From Planctomycetota bacterium (lineage in GTDB: Bacteria > Planctomycetota > SZUA-567 > H5-PLA8): a DNA stretch of 53,248 nt. Positions within the stretch are counted from its first letter, which is position 1, and every line of letters begins with the position of its first letter. Below, piece after piece: positions 1 through 8,478 of the stretch. Where the stretch lies: contig JAKLKQ010000052.1 of NCBI GenBank assembly GCA_023150555.1, positions 1-53,248 on the forward strand, read 5' to 3'. The notes beneath the pieces were generated by a model. It saw nothing but the letters and a program-made list of their open reading frames with translations. It was not told the DNA's origin and did no database searches. The translations under genes were made by a program, and so were the position numbers.

Positions 1-258
1 ATGTGCCGGCGGTGCGGCCCCTCGTGACCCACCTGGGTGGTGTCCGAAACTTTTTAAAAGAAGGATTCAGGGAACAGCAAGAGAAGAGATGAGAGATAAA
101 AGATAAAAGATCAGAGATTGAAGTCTATGGAAGCGTGAAGGATTCCGTACTTACGCATTGCGTAATGCTGTAAGATTTATTCATTTCTCGATTTATGCGT
201 TTCCTCGTTTTTGAAATGAGAGAATCCGAAATGAGCAAATGAAGAAATCTTGTCCGCC
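1..258. other. Left-edge noncoding stretch, possible gene end
   Basis: No complete gene is visible. Bases 3-92 on the plus strand are open and end in TGA (29 codons, reading ...LVTHLGGVRNFLKEG...), so this may be the 3' end of a gene entering from the left, but the evidence is thin. Bases 80-120 are a purine-rich low-complexity run built from AGATAAA/GATCAGA-like units. A small hairpin, TTACGC-att-GCGTAA, lies at 151-165. A second inverted pair (TCATTTC / GAAATGA) lies at about 180-225, just past the stop of the minus-strand gene that ends at 259, and might help terminate it. Confidence 0.3.
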
Positions 259-1425
259 TCAGCCCTTCTTCCCGCCCTTGCCCTCGCGGCGTTCCCATCC
301 GTCCTCGAAGAGCGGCAGGTAGTTGCCCGGATCGTACGGCGGCAGTTTTTTGAGCGCCTCGATGTTCAACTCGACGCCCAGACCGGGCACGTCGGGGATG
401 GTCAATTCGCCGTTCTCGAAGCGCACGTGGTACTTCACCAGGTCCTTCGCCCAGCCGACGTTGAACTCGTCGAAGAATTCCTGGATCAGGTAATTCGGCA
501 CGCAGCCGGCCAACTGCACGCACATCGCCGTGCTGACGGGCCCTTGCGCGTTGTGCGGCGCGACGACCGCGTGGTGCGCCTCCGCCAGCGCGCAGACCTG
601 CCGGCACGTCCACAGGCCGCCCAGGTTCATGTTCTCCGGCTGCAGGATGTGGACCTTCGCGTCCTGCATCAGCTCGGCGAAGTCGTGCAGCGAACTGAAG
701 CTCTCGCCCGTCGCGATGTTCACCGGGCTGGCCTCGGCGACGCGCTTGATCGCGTCGGTGTTCTTGAACGGCACGGGCTCCTCGAACCACATCGGGTCGT
801 ACGGCGCGATCTTGCGCGCGATCTGCAGCGCCTGCGGCACGCTGAAGCGGCAGTGCCCCTCGATCATCAGGTCCACGCGCGGCCCGACGGCCTCGCGCAC
901 CGCCGCGACGATGTCGATGGACAGCGCCTCGTCGCGCGAGCTCATCGTGCGCCGCGCCTTGCCGAAGGGGTCGAACTTCAGCGCCGTGTAGCCGCGCGCC
1001 ACGACTTCCTTCGCGCGCTTCGAGAAACTCTCGGGCGTGCGCTCGCCCTGGTACCAGCCGTTGGCGTACGCGCGGATCGTCTCGCGTACCTTGCCGCCCA
1101 TCAGGTCGTACACGGGCACGCCCAGCGCCTTGCCCTTCAGGTCCCAGCACGCGGCCTCGATGGCGGCCACCGCGCAGCCGTGGATCTGTCCGCCGTGCGT
1201 GTAGGGGTGTTCCCAGAGCCTCTGCACCAGCGCCTCGATGCGGAACGGATCGGCGCCGACCACGAGTTGGCTCAGTTCGCGGATACCGGCCTCGACGGTC
1301 TTCGCGAAGAGATTGACGGTGCCCTCGCCGACGCCGTGCAGGCCCTCGTCGGTGCGCAGCACCGCGAAGGTCCAGTTCTTCCACGGGTTCCCGGCGACGT
1401 AGGTCTCGACGGCGGTGATCTTCAT
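259..1425 (-). CDS. Mandelate racemase/muconate lactonizing enzyme family, galactonate-dehydratase-like
   Basis: This 388-residue enolase-superfamily enzyme probably dehydrates a sugar acid in the cytoplasm. The N-terminal capping domain is followed by a TIM barrel. The likely active site matches the spacing of D-galactonate dehydratase: Glu189-x-His191, Glu215 (in FEEP), Glu241 (in TGES) and His291 (in APHN). The ligand steps are 26, 26 and 50 residues, as in DgoD. The first ligand is Glu where DgoD has Asp, so the exact substrate is open. The start was chosen at MKITAVETY because it has an AAGGAG ribosome site 9 bases upstream; longer in-frame starts lack one. The C-terminus is a Gly/Lys-rich tail. 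It is divergent from the ceramidase-like gene across 158 bases containing a palindromic operator, suggesting both are induced by a related compound. Confidence 0.85.
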   Translation of the reverse strand: MKITAVETYVAGNPWKNWTFAVLRTDEGLHGVGEGTVNLFAKTVEAGIRELSQLVVGADPFRIEALVQRLWEHPYTHGGQIHGCAVAAIEAACWDLKGKALGVPVYDLMGGKVRETIRAYANGWYQGERTPESFSKRAKEVVARGYTALKFDPFGKARRTMSSRDEALSIDIVAAVREAVGPRVDLMIEGHCRFSVPQALQIARKIAPYDPMWFEEPVPFKNTDAIKRVAEASPVNIATGESFSSLHDFAELMQDAKVHILQPENMNLGGLWTCRQVCALAEAHHAVVAPHNAQGPVSTAMCVQLAGCVPNYLIQEFFDEFNVGWAKDLVKYHVRFENGELTIPDVPGLGVELNIEALKKLPPYDPGNYLPLFEDGWERREGKGGKKG

Positions 1426-1483
1426 CGCTTGCGGCTCCTTTTCCGCCCAGTCTATGCGAGGCGCTTGCGTCGGCAATGTCCTC

Positions 1484-1506
1484 GTCGTTCCATATAATAG
1501 AACGAC
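1484..1506. promoter_or_regulatory. Palindromic operator over a -10 box between divergent genes
   Basis: Seven-base arms GTCGTTC and GAACGAC form a perfect inverted repeat around a 9-base centre that contains a consensus TATAAT (1493-1498). A symmetric site covering the -10 box in a divergent intergenic region is the usual geometry for a repressor operator. The cognate regulator is not visible; the ROK protein at 5048 is one candidate, although its own upstream region does not carry the same arms. Confidence 0.55.
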
Positions 1507-1583
1507 AATTTTGATATGTAGAATACTGGAAATTGGTCCCAAAGCCATCATAATCGGGACGGTGCCTATATAAGGAGGCGGTC

Positions 1584-3005
1584 ATGAAAGCCCCGGCCCT
1601 TGGAACCCTGCGCTGCGGCGTCGGACGCGCCGACATGACTCCGCCGGTGGGCATCCCGCACGCCAACTGGGGCGCGGCCAAGCACGAGGTCGCCGCCGGC
1701 ATCGACCATCCGCTGGTGCTGACCGCGCTGTACCTCGACGACGGTTCGCCCGAAGGCACCGCGCTGTGGGTCGACTTCGACCTGATGGCCGTGATGCCCG
1801 AGCAGGATCCGCCGTGGCGCAGCGCCGCCGCCGAAGCCAGCGGCGTGCCGCCCGAACGCATCTTCCTCTCCGGGACGCACACGCACAGCGGGCCGTCGGT
1901 GGGGCTGTACTCGTGGGTGCAGGCCGGCCGGGACCTGGTCGCGCCGTACGTCGCGGCGGTGCAGCAGGCCGTGGCCCAGGCCGCGCAACACGCAAAGCGT
2001 ACGGCGCGCGAGGCGCACGCCGGCTGGGGCAAGGGCGCCTGCGCGATCAACGTCAACCGCCGCCAGGTACTGCCCGACGGGCGCGTGGTCGTGGGCAACA
2101 ACCCCGATGGGATGGTCGACCGCGAATTCCGCGTGCTGCGCTTCGACGGCGCAAAGGGCGAACCGATCGCGGCGGTGCTGCAGTATGCCTGCCATCCCAC
2201 GATCATGGCGCACGAGAACGACAAGATCACGCCCGACTACCCCGGCATCGCGCGCGCGCTCCTGGAGAAGGAACTCGGCGGCCACGCGCTCTTCCTGCAG
2301 GGCGCGACGGGCAACGTCGGGCCTATCGAAGGCTTCACCGGCGATCGGGCGGTCTACCGGCGCGCAGGCACGCAGCTGGGCGCGGCAGCGCTGAGCGTCG
2401 CGGCGGGCATCCGCACGCGGCCGGGCGAACTCGCATTCAAGGAAGTGGTGCCTTCCGGCGCGGACCTGGGCGTCTTCCGCTGGACGGACGGCGAAGAGCA
2501 ACCGCTGAAGGTGCGCGTGCTGCGCAAGGAGCTGCGGCTGCCCGCGTCGAAGCCGCTTGAGATTGCGCCGCTGAAAGCGGAGGCCGATCGCCTCGGCGCG
2601 GAATTCCAGCAGACGGTGAAGAGCGGCGACGGCCCCGCGATCCGCGCGGCGGGCATGCGCGCCAAGCGCGCGCTGATCCAACTGCGCCGAGCCGAACGCA
2701 TCGGCGACGGCTCGCCGCTGGCCGTGCCCGTCGGCGCGCTGGCGCTGGGCAGCGAGTGCGTGATCTTTTCCGCGCCGCTGGAGCTTTTCGCCGAGACCGG
2801 CTTCGCGCTGAAGGAAGGCAGCCCGTTCCCGGCCTTCTTTCTGGCCGGGTACACCGACGGGTACCGCGGCTACCTGCCGACCGACGAGGCGCTCTCGGTC
2901 GGCGGCTACGAGGTCGAGACGACGCCGTACGGCCCCGGCGCGGCGGCGGCCTTCGACCGCGGCGCGTTGGACGTATTGAAGGAGTTGAAGGCGAAGGTGA
3001 GCTGA
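1584..3005 (+). CDS. Neutral/alkaline non-lysosomal ceramidase N-terminal domain protein
   Basis: This 473-residue protein resembles the N-terminal catalytic domain of neutral ceramidases, zinc-dependent amidases. Members are common in Planctomycetes and Verrucomicrobia, where substrates are mostly unknown. Visible motifs are DMTPPVG (17-23), the metal-site segment GTHTHSGP (His99, His101), ACHPTIM (His204) and GATGNVGP (240-247). It lacks the C-terminal Ig-like domain of true ceramidases and has no obvious signal peptide, so ceramide as substrate is doubtful. The start has a strong AAGGAGG site (1573-1579) within a TATATAAGGAGGC sequence that recurs elsewhere in the window. The shared divergent promoter with the sugar-acid dehydratase suggests a linked catabolic role. 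Confidence 0.8.
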   Translation: MKAPALGTLRCGVGRADMTPPVGIPHANWGAAKHEVAAGIDHPLVLTALYLDDGSPEGTALWVDFDLMAVMPEQDPPWRSAAAEASGVPPERIFLSGTHTHSGPSVGLYSWVQAGRDLVAPYVAAVQQAVAQAAQHAKRTAREAHAGWGKGACAINVNRRQVLPDGRVVVGNNPDGMVDREFRVLRFDGAKGEPIAAVLQYACHPTIMAHENDKITPDYPGIARALLEKELGGHALFLQGATGNVGPIEGFTGDRAVYRRAGTQLGAAALSVAAGIRTRPGELAFKEVVPSGADLGVFRWTDGEEQPLKVRVLRKELRLPASKPLEIAPLKAEADRLGAEFQQTVKSGDGPAIRAAGMRAKRALIQLRRAERIGDGSPLAVPVGALALGSECVIFSAPLELFAETGFALKEGSPFPAFFLAGYTDGYRGYLPTDEALSVGGYEVETTPYGPGAAAAFDRGALDVLKELKAKVS

Positions 3006-3046
3006 CCGGTCGAGCTACCGCTCGATCCAAACCGAATCGGGCCGTT

Positions 3047-3072
3047 CTCTGTGTTCTCTGTGAACTCTGTGG
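3047..3072. repeat. Three CTCTGTG units, period 9
   Basis: CTCTGTG occurs at 3047, 3056 and 3065, and the run ends just before the stop codon of the convergent minus-strand gene at 3081. It lies between two convergent genes and has no coding role. The pattern looks like a dispersed low-complexity repeat of a kind seen in intergenic DNA of environmental bacteria; I cannot tell its origin. Confidence 0.5.
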
Positions 3073-3080
3073 TGAAAAAA

Positions 3081-4799
3081 TCAGTCGCCGAAGATGTCGC
3101 CGATGACCGGGACGTGTTTGATCACTTCCTTCGTCCCTTCGCCGACGCCCTTCACCACGTCGCCGACCACGCCGAAGGTCTTGCGGAAGAACTTTCCGAC
3201 GCCGCTGCTCGAGATGCCGTGCAGGACTTCGCCGAAGGCGTGCTTGGCGTAATCGGGCATCTCGACCTCCGGGTCCTGCAGCGTGCCGCGCACGCGCACG
3301 GGCTCGACGGGCACGCCGGTGGCGACGCGTTGCAGCGCGCGGGACTTGCGGTCGGCGTCGTCGGCGTCGGCCAGCGTGGTGTCGGGGCTGACGGTGAGGT
3401 GGCCCTTCCAGTCGAGTTTGCCGCGTTCGGTGCGCCCGCGGAAGGCGGCGTCGAGGTGCCCGCTGGCGAAGCCGTCCTTGCGCTTGCTGCCCATGCGCGT
3501 GTTCATCGCAGGCAGCGGCAGGCCCGTCATTTTGAAACGTTGCGAGAAGGAGAGTTCCGGATAGCTGCCGTAGAGTTCGTTCCACTCGAGCGAAAACTCG
3601 CCCGCGTCTTCGCTCGACGCGGTGGGGCTGCGCACGACCAGGTGGCCGGGCGCGGAGGCCGGCACCGAAGCGGCGGGGCCCACGCCGAGCTGTTCGACGT
3701 CGGCATAGAGTTCGCTCATGCGCCAATACGCCTGGTTGCCATCGGGCGCCAGCGCGCTGAATTCGAGCGCGGAACGCTCCACCGTAAGGTCCTGGACGAG
3801 GATCGAGGTCTGCGCGCCGCCGCCTTGCGAACTTTCCTGCGCCCCCAAAAGCCCGGCGCGCAGGGTGCGCGCGATGCGCGCCAGCGTCTCGTTTTCGCCG
3901 GCGCCGGGCTGGTGGGAAAGGCCCCACAGCCCGGTCAGCCGCACGGCGCGGGCCTTCAGCAGCGCGCGGGGTTCGCTCGTCCAGAGAATCTGCGCGGTGC
4001 CCTGGTCGACGGCGAGGCCTTCGTCGAGCACGCGTCCGTCGGGCAGGTGCGCGCGGTGGGCTTCGAGGTTGACGATGGGCGCGCGCACGGCGAGGCCCTT
4101 GAAGTCGATAACGATCCAGGGATCGGGCTCAGCCGCCTTCGCGGCTTTTTGGTTCTGGGCCTCATCTTCTTTCTGAAGTTGAGGTGGGGTGGGCGAAAGG
4201 TTCTTGATGGTGATGCGTTCGGCGGTGACCGTCACCGGCCCGGGGCGGCGGCGGCCGTCGGGCGCGGTGATTCTTTTTGGCGCGTAGAACGTGATTGTGG
4301 TGCCGGTGAAGCGCAGGTTCCCCAGGCTGGGCAGGCCGCCAGATTTGACTTTGTCCTTCGCGGCCTTGGCGTCCGGCTCCATCATGCGTTGCAGGAAACG
4401 TTCGAAGGTGGAGACTCCGCTTTCGTCGATGCCGACGTAGAACTTCGTGCCCTGGAAGCGCATCTCGGTGAAGCGCATCTCGCCGCCCAGCAGCGCGGCC
4501 GGTACGTAGTCGACTTCCAGCACGGGGATCTCGGCCAGCGGATGCCCGCCGGCGGACTCGGCGGCCACGCCGACGACCAGGTTGCGCAGCGTCGCGCGCG
4601 GCGGATCGAAGCTCAGCGCGTAGGTCTCGACCTTGACCGGTTCGTGCAGCACTTCGCCGAGGCGCTTCTCGAGTGCAACCTTGAGCGGGTCTTCGGCGGA
4701 AGCGGCCGGGCGTGCGGCGGCCCATAGGGTCAGTGTTGCGAGGAGCGCCAGGGCGGTCCCCGCGGGTGCGTATAGCAGGTTGCAAAGCCTCTTGGGCAT
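3081..4799 (-). CDS. Secreted DUF748/AsmA-like protein
   Basis: The protein has 572 residues. A signal peptide or N-terminal anchor covers about residues 1-35 (hydrophobic stretch ending at AAARPAASAE). The rest looks like the long beta-rich repeat fold of DUF748/AsmA-type proteins: an early LEKRLGEVLHEPVKV / TLRNLVVGV segment, repeated short strands, and a late DFKG..VRAPIVNLEAHR block. Proteins of this group act in the periplasm on outer-membrane lipid or surface homeostasis; a specific role cannot be assigned. The start ATG has GGAG six bases upstream. A second, stronger AAAGGAGG lies further upstream at about 4831-4838 without a nearby ATG. The gene is convergent with the ceramidase-like gene and appears monocistronic. 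The family assignment rests on overall pattern rather than a catalytic motif. Confidence 0.6.
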   Translation of the reverse strand: MPKRLCNLLYAPAGTALALLATLTLWAAARPAASAEDPLKVALEKRLGEVLHEPVKVETYALSFDPPRATLRNLVVGVAAESAGGHPLAEIPVLEVDYVPAALLGGEMRFTEMRFQGTKFYVGIDESGVSTFERFLQRMMEPDAKAAKDKVKSGGLPSLGNLRFTGTTITFYAPKRITAPDGRRRPGPVTVTAERITIKNLSPTPPQLQKEDEAQNQKAAKAAEPDPWIVIDFKGLAVRAPIVNLEAHRAHLPDGRVLDEGLAVDQGTAQILWTSEPRALLKARAVRLTGLWGLSHQPGAGENETLARIARTLRAGLLGAQESSQGGGAQTSILVQDLTVERSALEFSALAPDGNQAYWRMSELYADVEQLGVGPAASVPASAPGHLVVRSPTASSEDAGEFSLEWNELYGSYPELSFSQRFKMTGLPLPAMNTRMGSKRKDGFASGHLDAAFRGRTERGKLDWKGHLTVSPDTTLADADDADRKSRALQRVATGVPVEPVRVRGTLQDPEVEMPDYAKHAFGEVLHGISSSGVGKFFRKTFGVVGDVVKGVGEGTKEVIKHVPVIGDIFGD

Positions 4800-4913
4800 A
4801 CGTCTCCAAGGTTCAGCTAGGGCGGCCCGCCTCCTTTAAGATACCACATGGCGGAGGTGCTCCCCGCAGCCGCAGGCGGAGAGTTCCCTAATCAGGTGAC
4901 GTCCAGGTTGGCC

Positions 4914-4999
4914 TTAGACTTCACTTTATTATTATTATATAATTATAGACGGCGATTAGTGCAAATCCTCTTGTATTGGTGTACGGATCATAATAAAGT
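4914..4999 (+). promoter_or_regulatory. Promoter and inverted repeats upstream of ROK regulator
   Basis: A consensus -10 TATAAT (4938-4943) is 18 bases from a -35-like TTAGAC (4914-4919). The -10 lies inside a perfect palindrome ATTATATAAT (4934-4943). ACTTTATTAT (4923-4932) is repeated in inverted orientation as ATAATAAAGT (4990-4999), 57 bases apart. The segment is strikingly AT-rich in a GC-rich genome. AT-rich symmetric sites are typical of ROK (NagC/Mlc type) operators, so autoregulation by the downstream gene with possible DNA looping is a reasonable inference. Confidence 0.55.
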
Positions 5000-5047
5000 C
5001 GTTTTCGTAAAGGGAAGAAGCAAGGACATCCTTCAAAAACGAATTTC

Positions 5048-6385
5048 ATGGCCAACCGCTTCGAAAACAAGGTCCGCATCCTCGATACCATCCGCGAGCG
5101 CCGCAAGGTCAGCCGCCCGCTGCTGGCCGAGTCGCTGGCCATCAACCTGCCGACGATCTCGAACCTGACCAAGGAGCTGCTGGACGAGGGCCTGATCCAC
5201 GGCGACGGATTCGAGAAGTCCGAGGGCGGGCGCCGTGCCGAGTTGCTGACGCTCAATCCGAGCTTCGCGACGGCGGTGGGGCTCGAGATGAGCCTGAACG
5301 GGATCCGCGGCATCGTGGCGGACCTGGGCGGGCGCGTGCTGCACCGCGTCGAAGGTCCGCGCGAGATTCCGCGCGACGCCGACGGCGCGGTCAAGGCGCT
5401 GCTGGCGGTGGCCGAACAGCTTGCGGCGCACGGCGAAGGGCAGCGCCGCCCGATCGGCGTGGGCCTGAGCATCGCGGGGCTGACCGGCGGCGGGCGCGTG
5501 CTGCGGGAGTTCCCGCACCGCGAGGCGTGGAAGGACGTCCCGCTGGCGGACCTCGTCGAGCAGCGGCTGAAGCTTCCGGCGCTGCTGGAGAACGACGTCC
5601 AGGCTGCGACGCTGGCCGAACGGCGGCACGGTTCGGCGCGCGAGGCGCGCAACTTTCTCTACCTGCACATCGGCCACGGCATTGCGTGCGGCATCGTGGT
5701 GGACGGGCGGCTGTACACCGGCGCGACGGGCAACGCCGGGGAATTCGGGCACACCATCGTCGATCCGGCGGGGCCGATCTGCTACTGCGGCAACTACGGC
5801 TGCCTCGAGAGCCTCGCGTCGCCGCCGGCGCTGGTCGACCAGACGCTGCAGGCGATTCGCAAGGGCGTGCATTCGAAGGTGGCCGAAGCCTCCGGCGCGG
5901 ATCTGCGCGCGGTGGACGTTGAGGCGGTCTTCCGCGCGGCCGAGTCCGGCGACCGCCTGGCCGGCAACGTGGTCACGAAGGCCGGCGAATACATCGGGCT
6001 GGGCCTGGCGAACCTGGCGAACTTCTTCAACCCCGAGCTGATCGTCTTCGGCGGGGGGGTGCTGATCAAGGCGTACGGCGGGTTCAACGAGACCATCGAG
6101 CGCACCTTCCGTTCGCGCGTGCTGCCGATCCTGCAGCACCAGACGCGCCTGACGCTCTCGGCGCTGGGTTCCGACGCCGCGGCGCTGGGCGGTTCGATGA
6201 TGGTCTTCGAGGACCTGTTCGACCGGCCCCAGGCGCTCTTCGACCTTGCGCACGGCAAGCGCCCCGAAGCGCGCGCGGCGCGTGTGGCGCGCGGCGGGAA
6301 CCGGGAAGCGAACGACGGGCGGCGCAAGGATCGCGCGGGCAAAGCCGTGCGGCGCGGCAAGCGCGTGCACGCGGGCCAGGCGTAG
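5048..6385 (+). CDS. ROK family transcriptional repressor/kinase-like regulator
   Basis: The 445-residue protein has an N-terminal winged helix (about 1-65; SRPLLAESLAINLPTISNLT is the recognition region). A ROK sugar-kinase fold follows, with GATGNAGEFGH and the zinc motif CYCGNYGCLE (Cys245, Cys247, Cys252). This is the NagC/Mlc/XylR architecture, which senses a sugar or sugar phosphate and represses uptake or catabolic genes. NagB directly downstream makes an amino-sugar signal plausible. The last 40 residues are an unusual Arg/Lys/Gly-rich tail (from about 405), perhaps for nonspecific DNA contact. The ribosome site is weak. The upstream AT-rich inverted repeats suggest autoregulation. 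Confidence 0.88.
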   Translation: MANRFENKVRILDTIRERRKVSRPLLAESLAINLPTISNLTKELLDEGLIHGDGFEKSEGGRRAELLTLNPSFATAVGLEMSLNGIRGIVADLGGRVLHRVEGPREIPRDADGAVKALLAVAEQLAAHGEGQRRPIGVGLSIAGLTGGGRVLREFPHREAWKDVPLADLVEQRLKLPALLENDVQAATLAERRHGSAREARNFLYLHIGHGIACGIVVDGRLYTGATGNAGEFGHTIVDPAGPICYCGNYGCLESLASPPALVDQTLQAIRKGVHSKVAEASGADLRAVDVEAVFRAAESGDRLAGNVVTKAGEYIGLGLANLANFFNPELIVFGGGVLIKAYGGFNETIERTFRSRVLPILQHQTRLTLSALGSDAAALGGSMMVFEDLFDRPQALFDLAHGKRPEARAARVARGGNREANDGRRKDRAGKAVRRGKRVHAGQA

Positions 6386-6504
6386 GCGCTCAGAAACGGT
6401 TTGCAGCAGTGGGACGGGCTTTTTGTTTGGGAGCGAGAACCATGGGCGGGTCGGAGCGGAAAGCACCGGGCGCCCGAAAGAGAAAGAGGAGAAAGGAGCA
6501 GCAG

Positions 6505-7254
6505 ATGGCTGGCAACATCAAGGTCGTGGTGTGCAAGGACGCGGACGAGGTCGCGCGGAAGTGCGCGGGGATGTTCGTGGAGCAGGTGCGGAACAAGCCG
6601 ACGAGTGTGCTGGGCTTCGCGACGGGTTCGACGCCCGAGAAGAGCTACGCGCAGATCGCCAAGCTCGCGAAGGCCGAGAAGGTCAGCTTCGCGAAGGTCA
6701 CCAGCTTCAACCTGGACGAGTACTGGGGTCTGGACGGCGACCACGACCAGAGCTACCGCTATTTCATGAACGAGCAGCTGTTCAAGCACATCGACATTCG
6801 CCCGTGGAACACGAACGTGCTGAACGGCAAGGCGCGCTTCCCGGAGATCGAGTGCCGCGCGTACGAAGAGAAGATCGTCTCGGTCGGCGGCGTTGATCTG
6901 TGGGTGCTGGGCATCGGCAACAACGGGCACATCGCGTTCAACGAACCCGGTTCGCCCGTCGACAGCCGCACGCGCTTGGTGAGCCTGACGCAGAGCACCA
7001 TCGACGCCAACAGCGACGGCCGCTTCTTCAAGGTCGCCGCCGAGGTGCCGCGTTGCGCGCTGTCCACCGGCATCGGCACCATCCGCGACGCGCGCAAGCT
7101 CGTCCTGCTGGCCACCGGCGCCAAGAAGGCCGACGCCATCGCCAAGGCTGTCGACGGCGCCTTCACGCCGGACGTGCCGGCCAGCCTGCTGCAGGACCAC
7201 CCGGACTGCACGTTCATCCTGGACCAGGAAGCCGCCAGCAAGCTCAAGAAGTAA
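6505..7254 (+). CDS. nagB: Glucosamine-6-phosphate deaminase
   Basis: NagB converts glucosamine 6-phosphate to fructose 6-phosphate and ammonia in the cytoplasm, the committed step of amino-sugar use. The 249-residue length is close to that of single-domain NagB proteins. Motifs are GFATGSTP (37-44), FNLDEYWGL with catalytic Asp71/Glu72, and GIGNNGHIAFNEPGSP (136-151) with His142. The start was set at MAGNIKVVV with AAGGAG seven bases upstream; an upstream in-frame extension to 6409 has no ribosome site. It lies 119 bases after the ROK regulator and ends in a strong intrinsic terminator, so it may be cotranscribed with, and regulated by, that gene. No nagA is in the window. Confidence 0.93.
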   Translation: MAGNIKVVVCKDADEVARKCAGMFVEQVRNKPTSVLGFATGSTPEKSYAQIAKLAKAEKVSFAKVTSFNLDEYWGLDGDHDQSYRYFMNEQLFKHIDIRPWNTNVLNGKARFPEIECRAYEEKIVSVGGVDLWVLGIGNNGHIAFNEPGSPVDSRTRLVSLTQSTIDANSDGRFFKVAAEVPRCALSTGIGTIRDARKLVLLATGAKKADAIAKAVDGAFTPDVPASLLQDHPDCTFILDQEAASKLKK

Positions 7255-7280
7255 GCGCGGTTTCGCACCGATAGCAGGGG

Positions 7281-7314
7281 AGGGCCCGCCCGAAACGGCG
7301 GGCCTTCTCTTTTT
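7281..7314 (+). terminator. Intrinsic terminator after nagB
   Basis: The 8-bp perfect stem GGCCCGCC (7283-7290) / GGCGGGCC (7297-7304) closes a six-base loop and is followed by a T-rich tract (7305-7314). This is a textbook Rho-independent terminator for nagB. Confidence 0.9.
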
Positions 7315-7386
7315 CGCACCTGAGATTGCAGCAATTTGATCCTGAACTAGCATGACGTACACACCAACCGGAGCGCTGTTGCCTTC

Positions 7387-8211
7387 ATGGACCTTTCCAT
7401 CGCCACGGGATTCCACGACGACGGCGGCCCCATCGAGCCGCGCCTGGACCTCATCGCCGAGATGGGCTTCACGCACGTCCATTGGACCGAGCATTGGAAC
7501 CGGGACTTCCTCTACGAGGACTTCTACATCACCGGCGTCGAAGCCGCCCTGAAGCGCTCGGGACTGCGGCTGCTGGACCTGCACAACTCCGAGACACCCA
7601 ACGCCAGCCCGTCCGCCGCCGATGAGGACGCGCGCTGGCGCGGCGTGCGGCTTTTGAAGAACCGCATCCGGTTCGCCGCGGCATTGGGCGCCGACGCCGT
7701 GGTCGTGCATCCCGGTCCGTTCGAGGTCACCGATCCGCAGGTGTTCGCCAAGCGCTGGGAGCATCTGGAGCGCAGCCTCTCGGCGGTCGCGCCGCTTTGC
7801 GAGGAAGTGCGGGTGCGCGTGGCGCTGGAGAACATGGCGCGCCCGATGCCGCAGATCTTCCGGGCGATCCTGGAGAAATTTTCGGACGAAGTCGTCGGGT
7901 TCTGCTTCGATTCGGGGCACGCCCTGATCGCCCAAGAGCCGGAACTGATCGAATCGTTCTCCGACCGGCTGTGTGCGCTGCACCTGCACGACAACGATGG
8001 CATCGAGGACCTGCACGCCATGCCGGGCAGCGGGCGCGTCGATTTTGCACGGATTATTCGCGCCTTAAATACCTGTTCATACGCAAAGCCGCTGAACTTT
8101 GAATTAATTCAGCGGGACGCGCACGGCGATCCGCGCGCATTCCTGCTGGTTGCGCAATACAAAGGGTGCGAGATCGCACGAGTTCGTCAGCAGGCGGCGC
8201 CGGTAAAATAA
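7387..8211 (+). CDS. Sugar phosphate isomerase/epimerase (xylose isomerase-like TIM barrel)
   Basis: The 274-residue protein of the AP endonuclease 2/xylose-isomerase-like TIM-barrel family likely isomerises or epimerises a sugar or polyol in the cytoplasm. It begins directly with a first beta strand, MDLSIATGF. Metal-site-like segments are VVHPG, VALENMA (Glu), FDSGHA (Asp, His), LHLHDNDG (His, Asp) and the late FELIQRD (Glu), the expected order of strand-end acidic and His ligands. There is no good ribosome site before the ATG at 7387, and the upstream out-of-frame ATG at 7352 does not improve it. It is isolated from nagB by a terminator. The substrate cannot be told from sequence. Confidence 0.8.
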   Translation: MDLSIATGFHDDGGPIEPRLDLIAEMGFTHVHWTEHWNRDFLYEDFYITGVEAALKRSGLRLLDLHNSETPNASPSAADEDARWRGVRLLKNRIRFAAALGADAVVVHPGPFEVTDPQVFAKRWEHLERSLSAVAPLCEEVRVRVALENMARPMPQIFRAILEKFSDEVVGFCFDSGHALIAQEPELIESFSDRLCALHLHDNDGIEDLHAMPGSGRVDFARIIRALNTCSYAKPLNFELIQRDAHGDPRAFLLVAQYKGCEIARVRQQAAPVK

Positions 8212-8478
8212 TCTTTATTTTGCCAAAGATTATAACCAACAAAATAAGAGCTATTCATATTGCTTCACCGTGGCGCAAACTGTTACATGCGGGCTGGGTG
8301 CACGTGTGCATCTGTGCTGCACGCCCCGGCGCTCCGTGCGCGTTTTTCTCGTGTGAAAATTGGTATATTCGGGATACGCTCGTCACGCTAAAGCTTCGTA
8401 CGCATAGCGGTCTACCATTTGCGTAAGGCCATCGCGGGTGCGACTTGCGATCGGGCCTCATATCGAGGAGGGAAAACG

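Noticed and set aside
250..1497. Long open frame opposite the sugar-acid dehydratase gene, and similar long frames opposite other GC-rich genes
   Set aside because: They are antisense shadows produced by GC-rich codon use: Arg/Ala-rich, no domain motifs, no ribosome sites.
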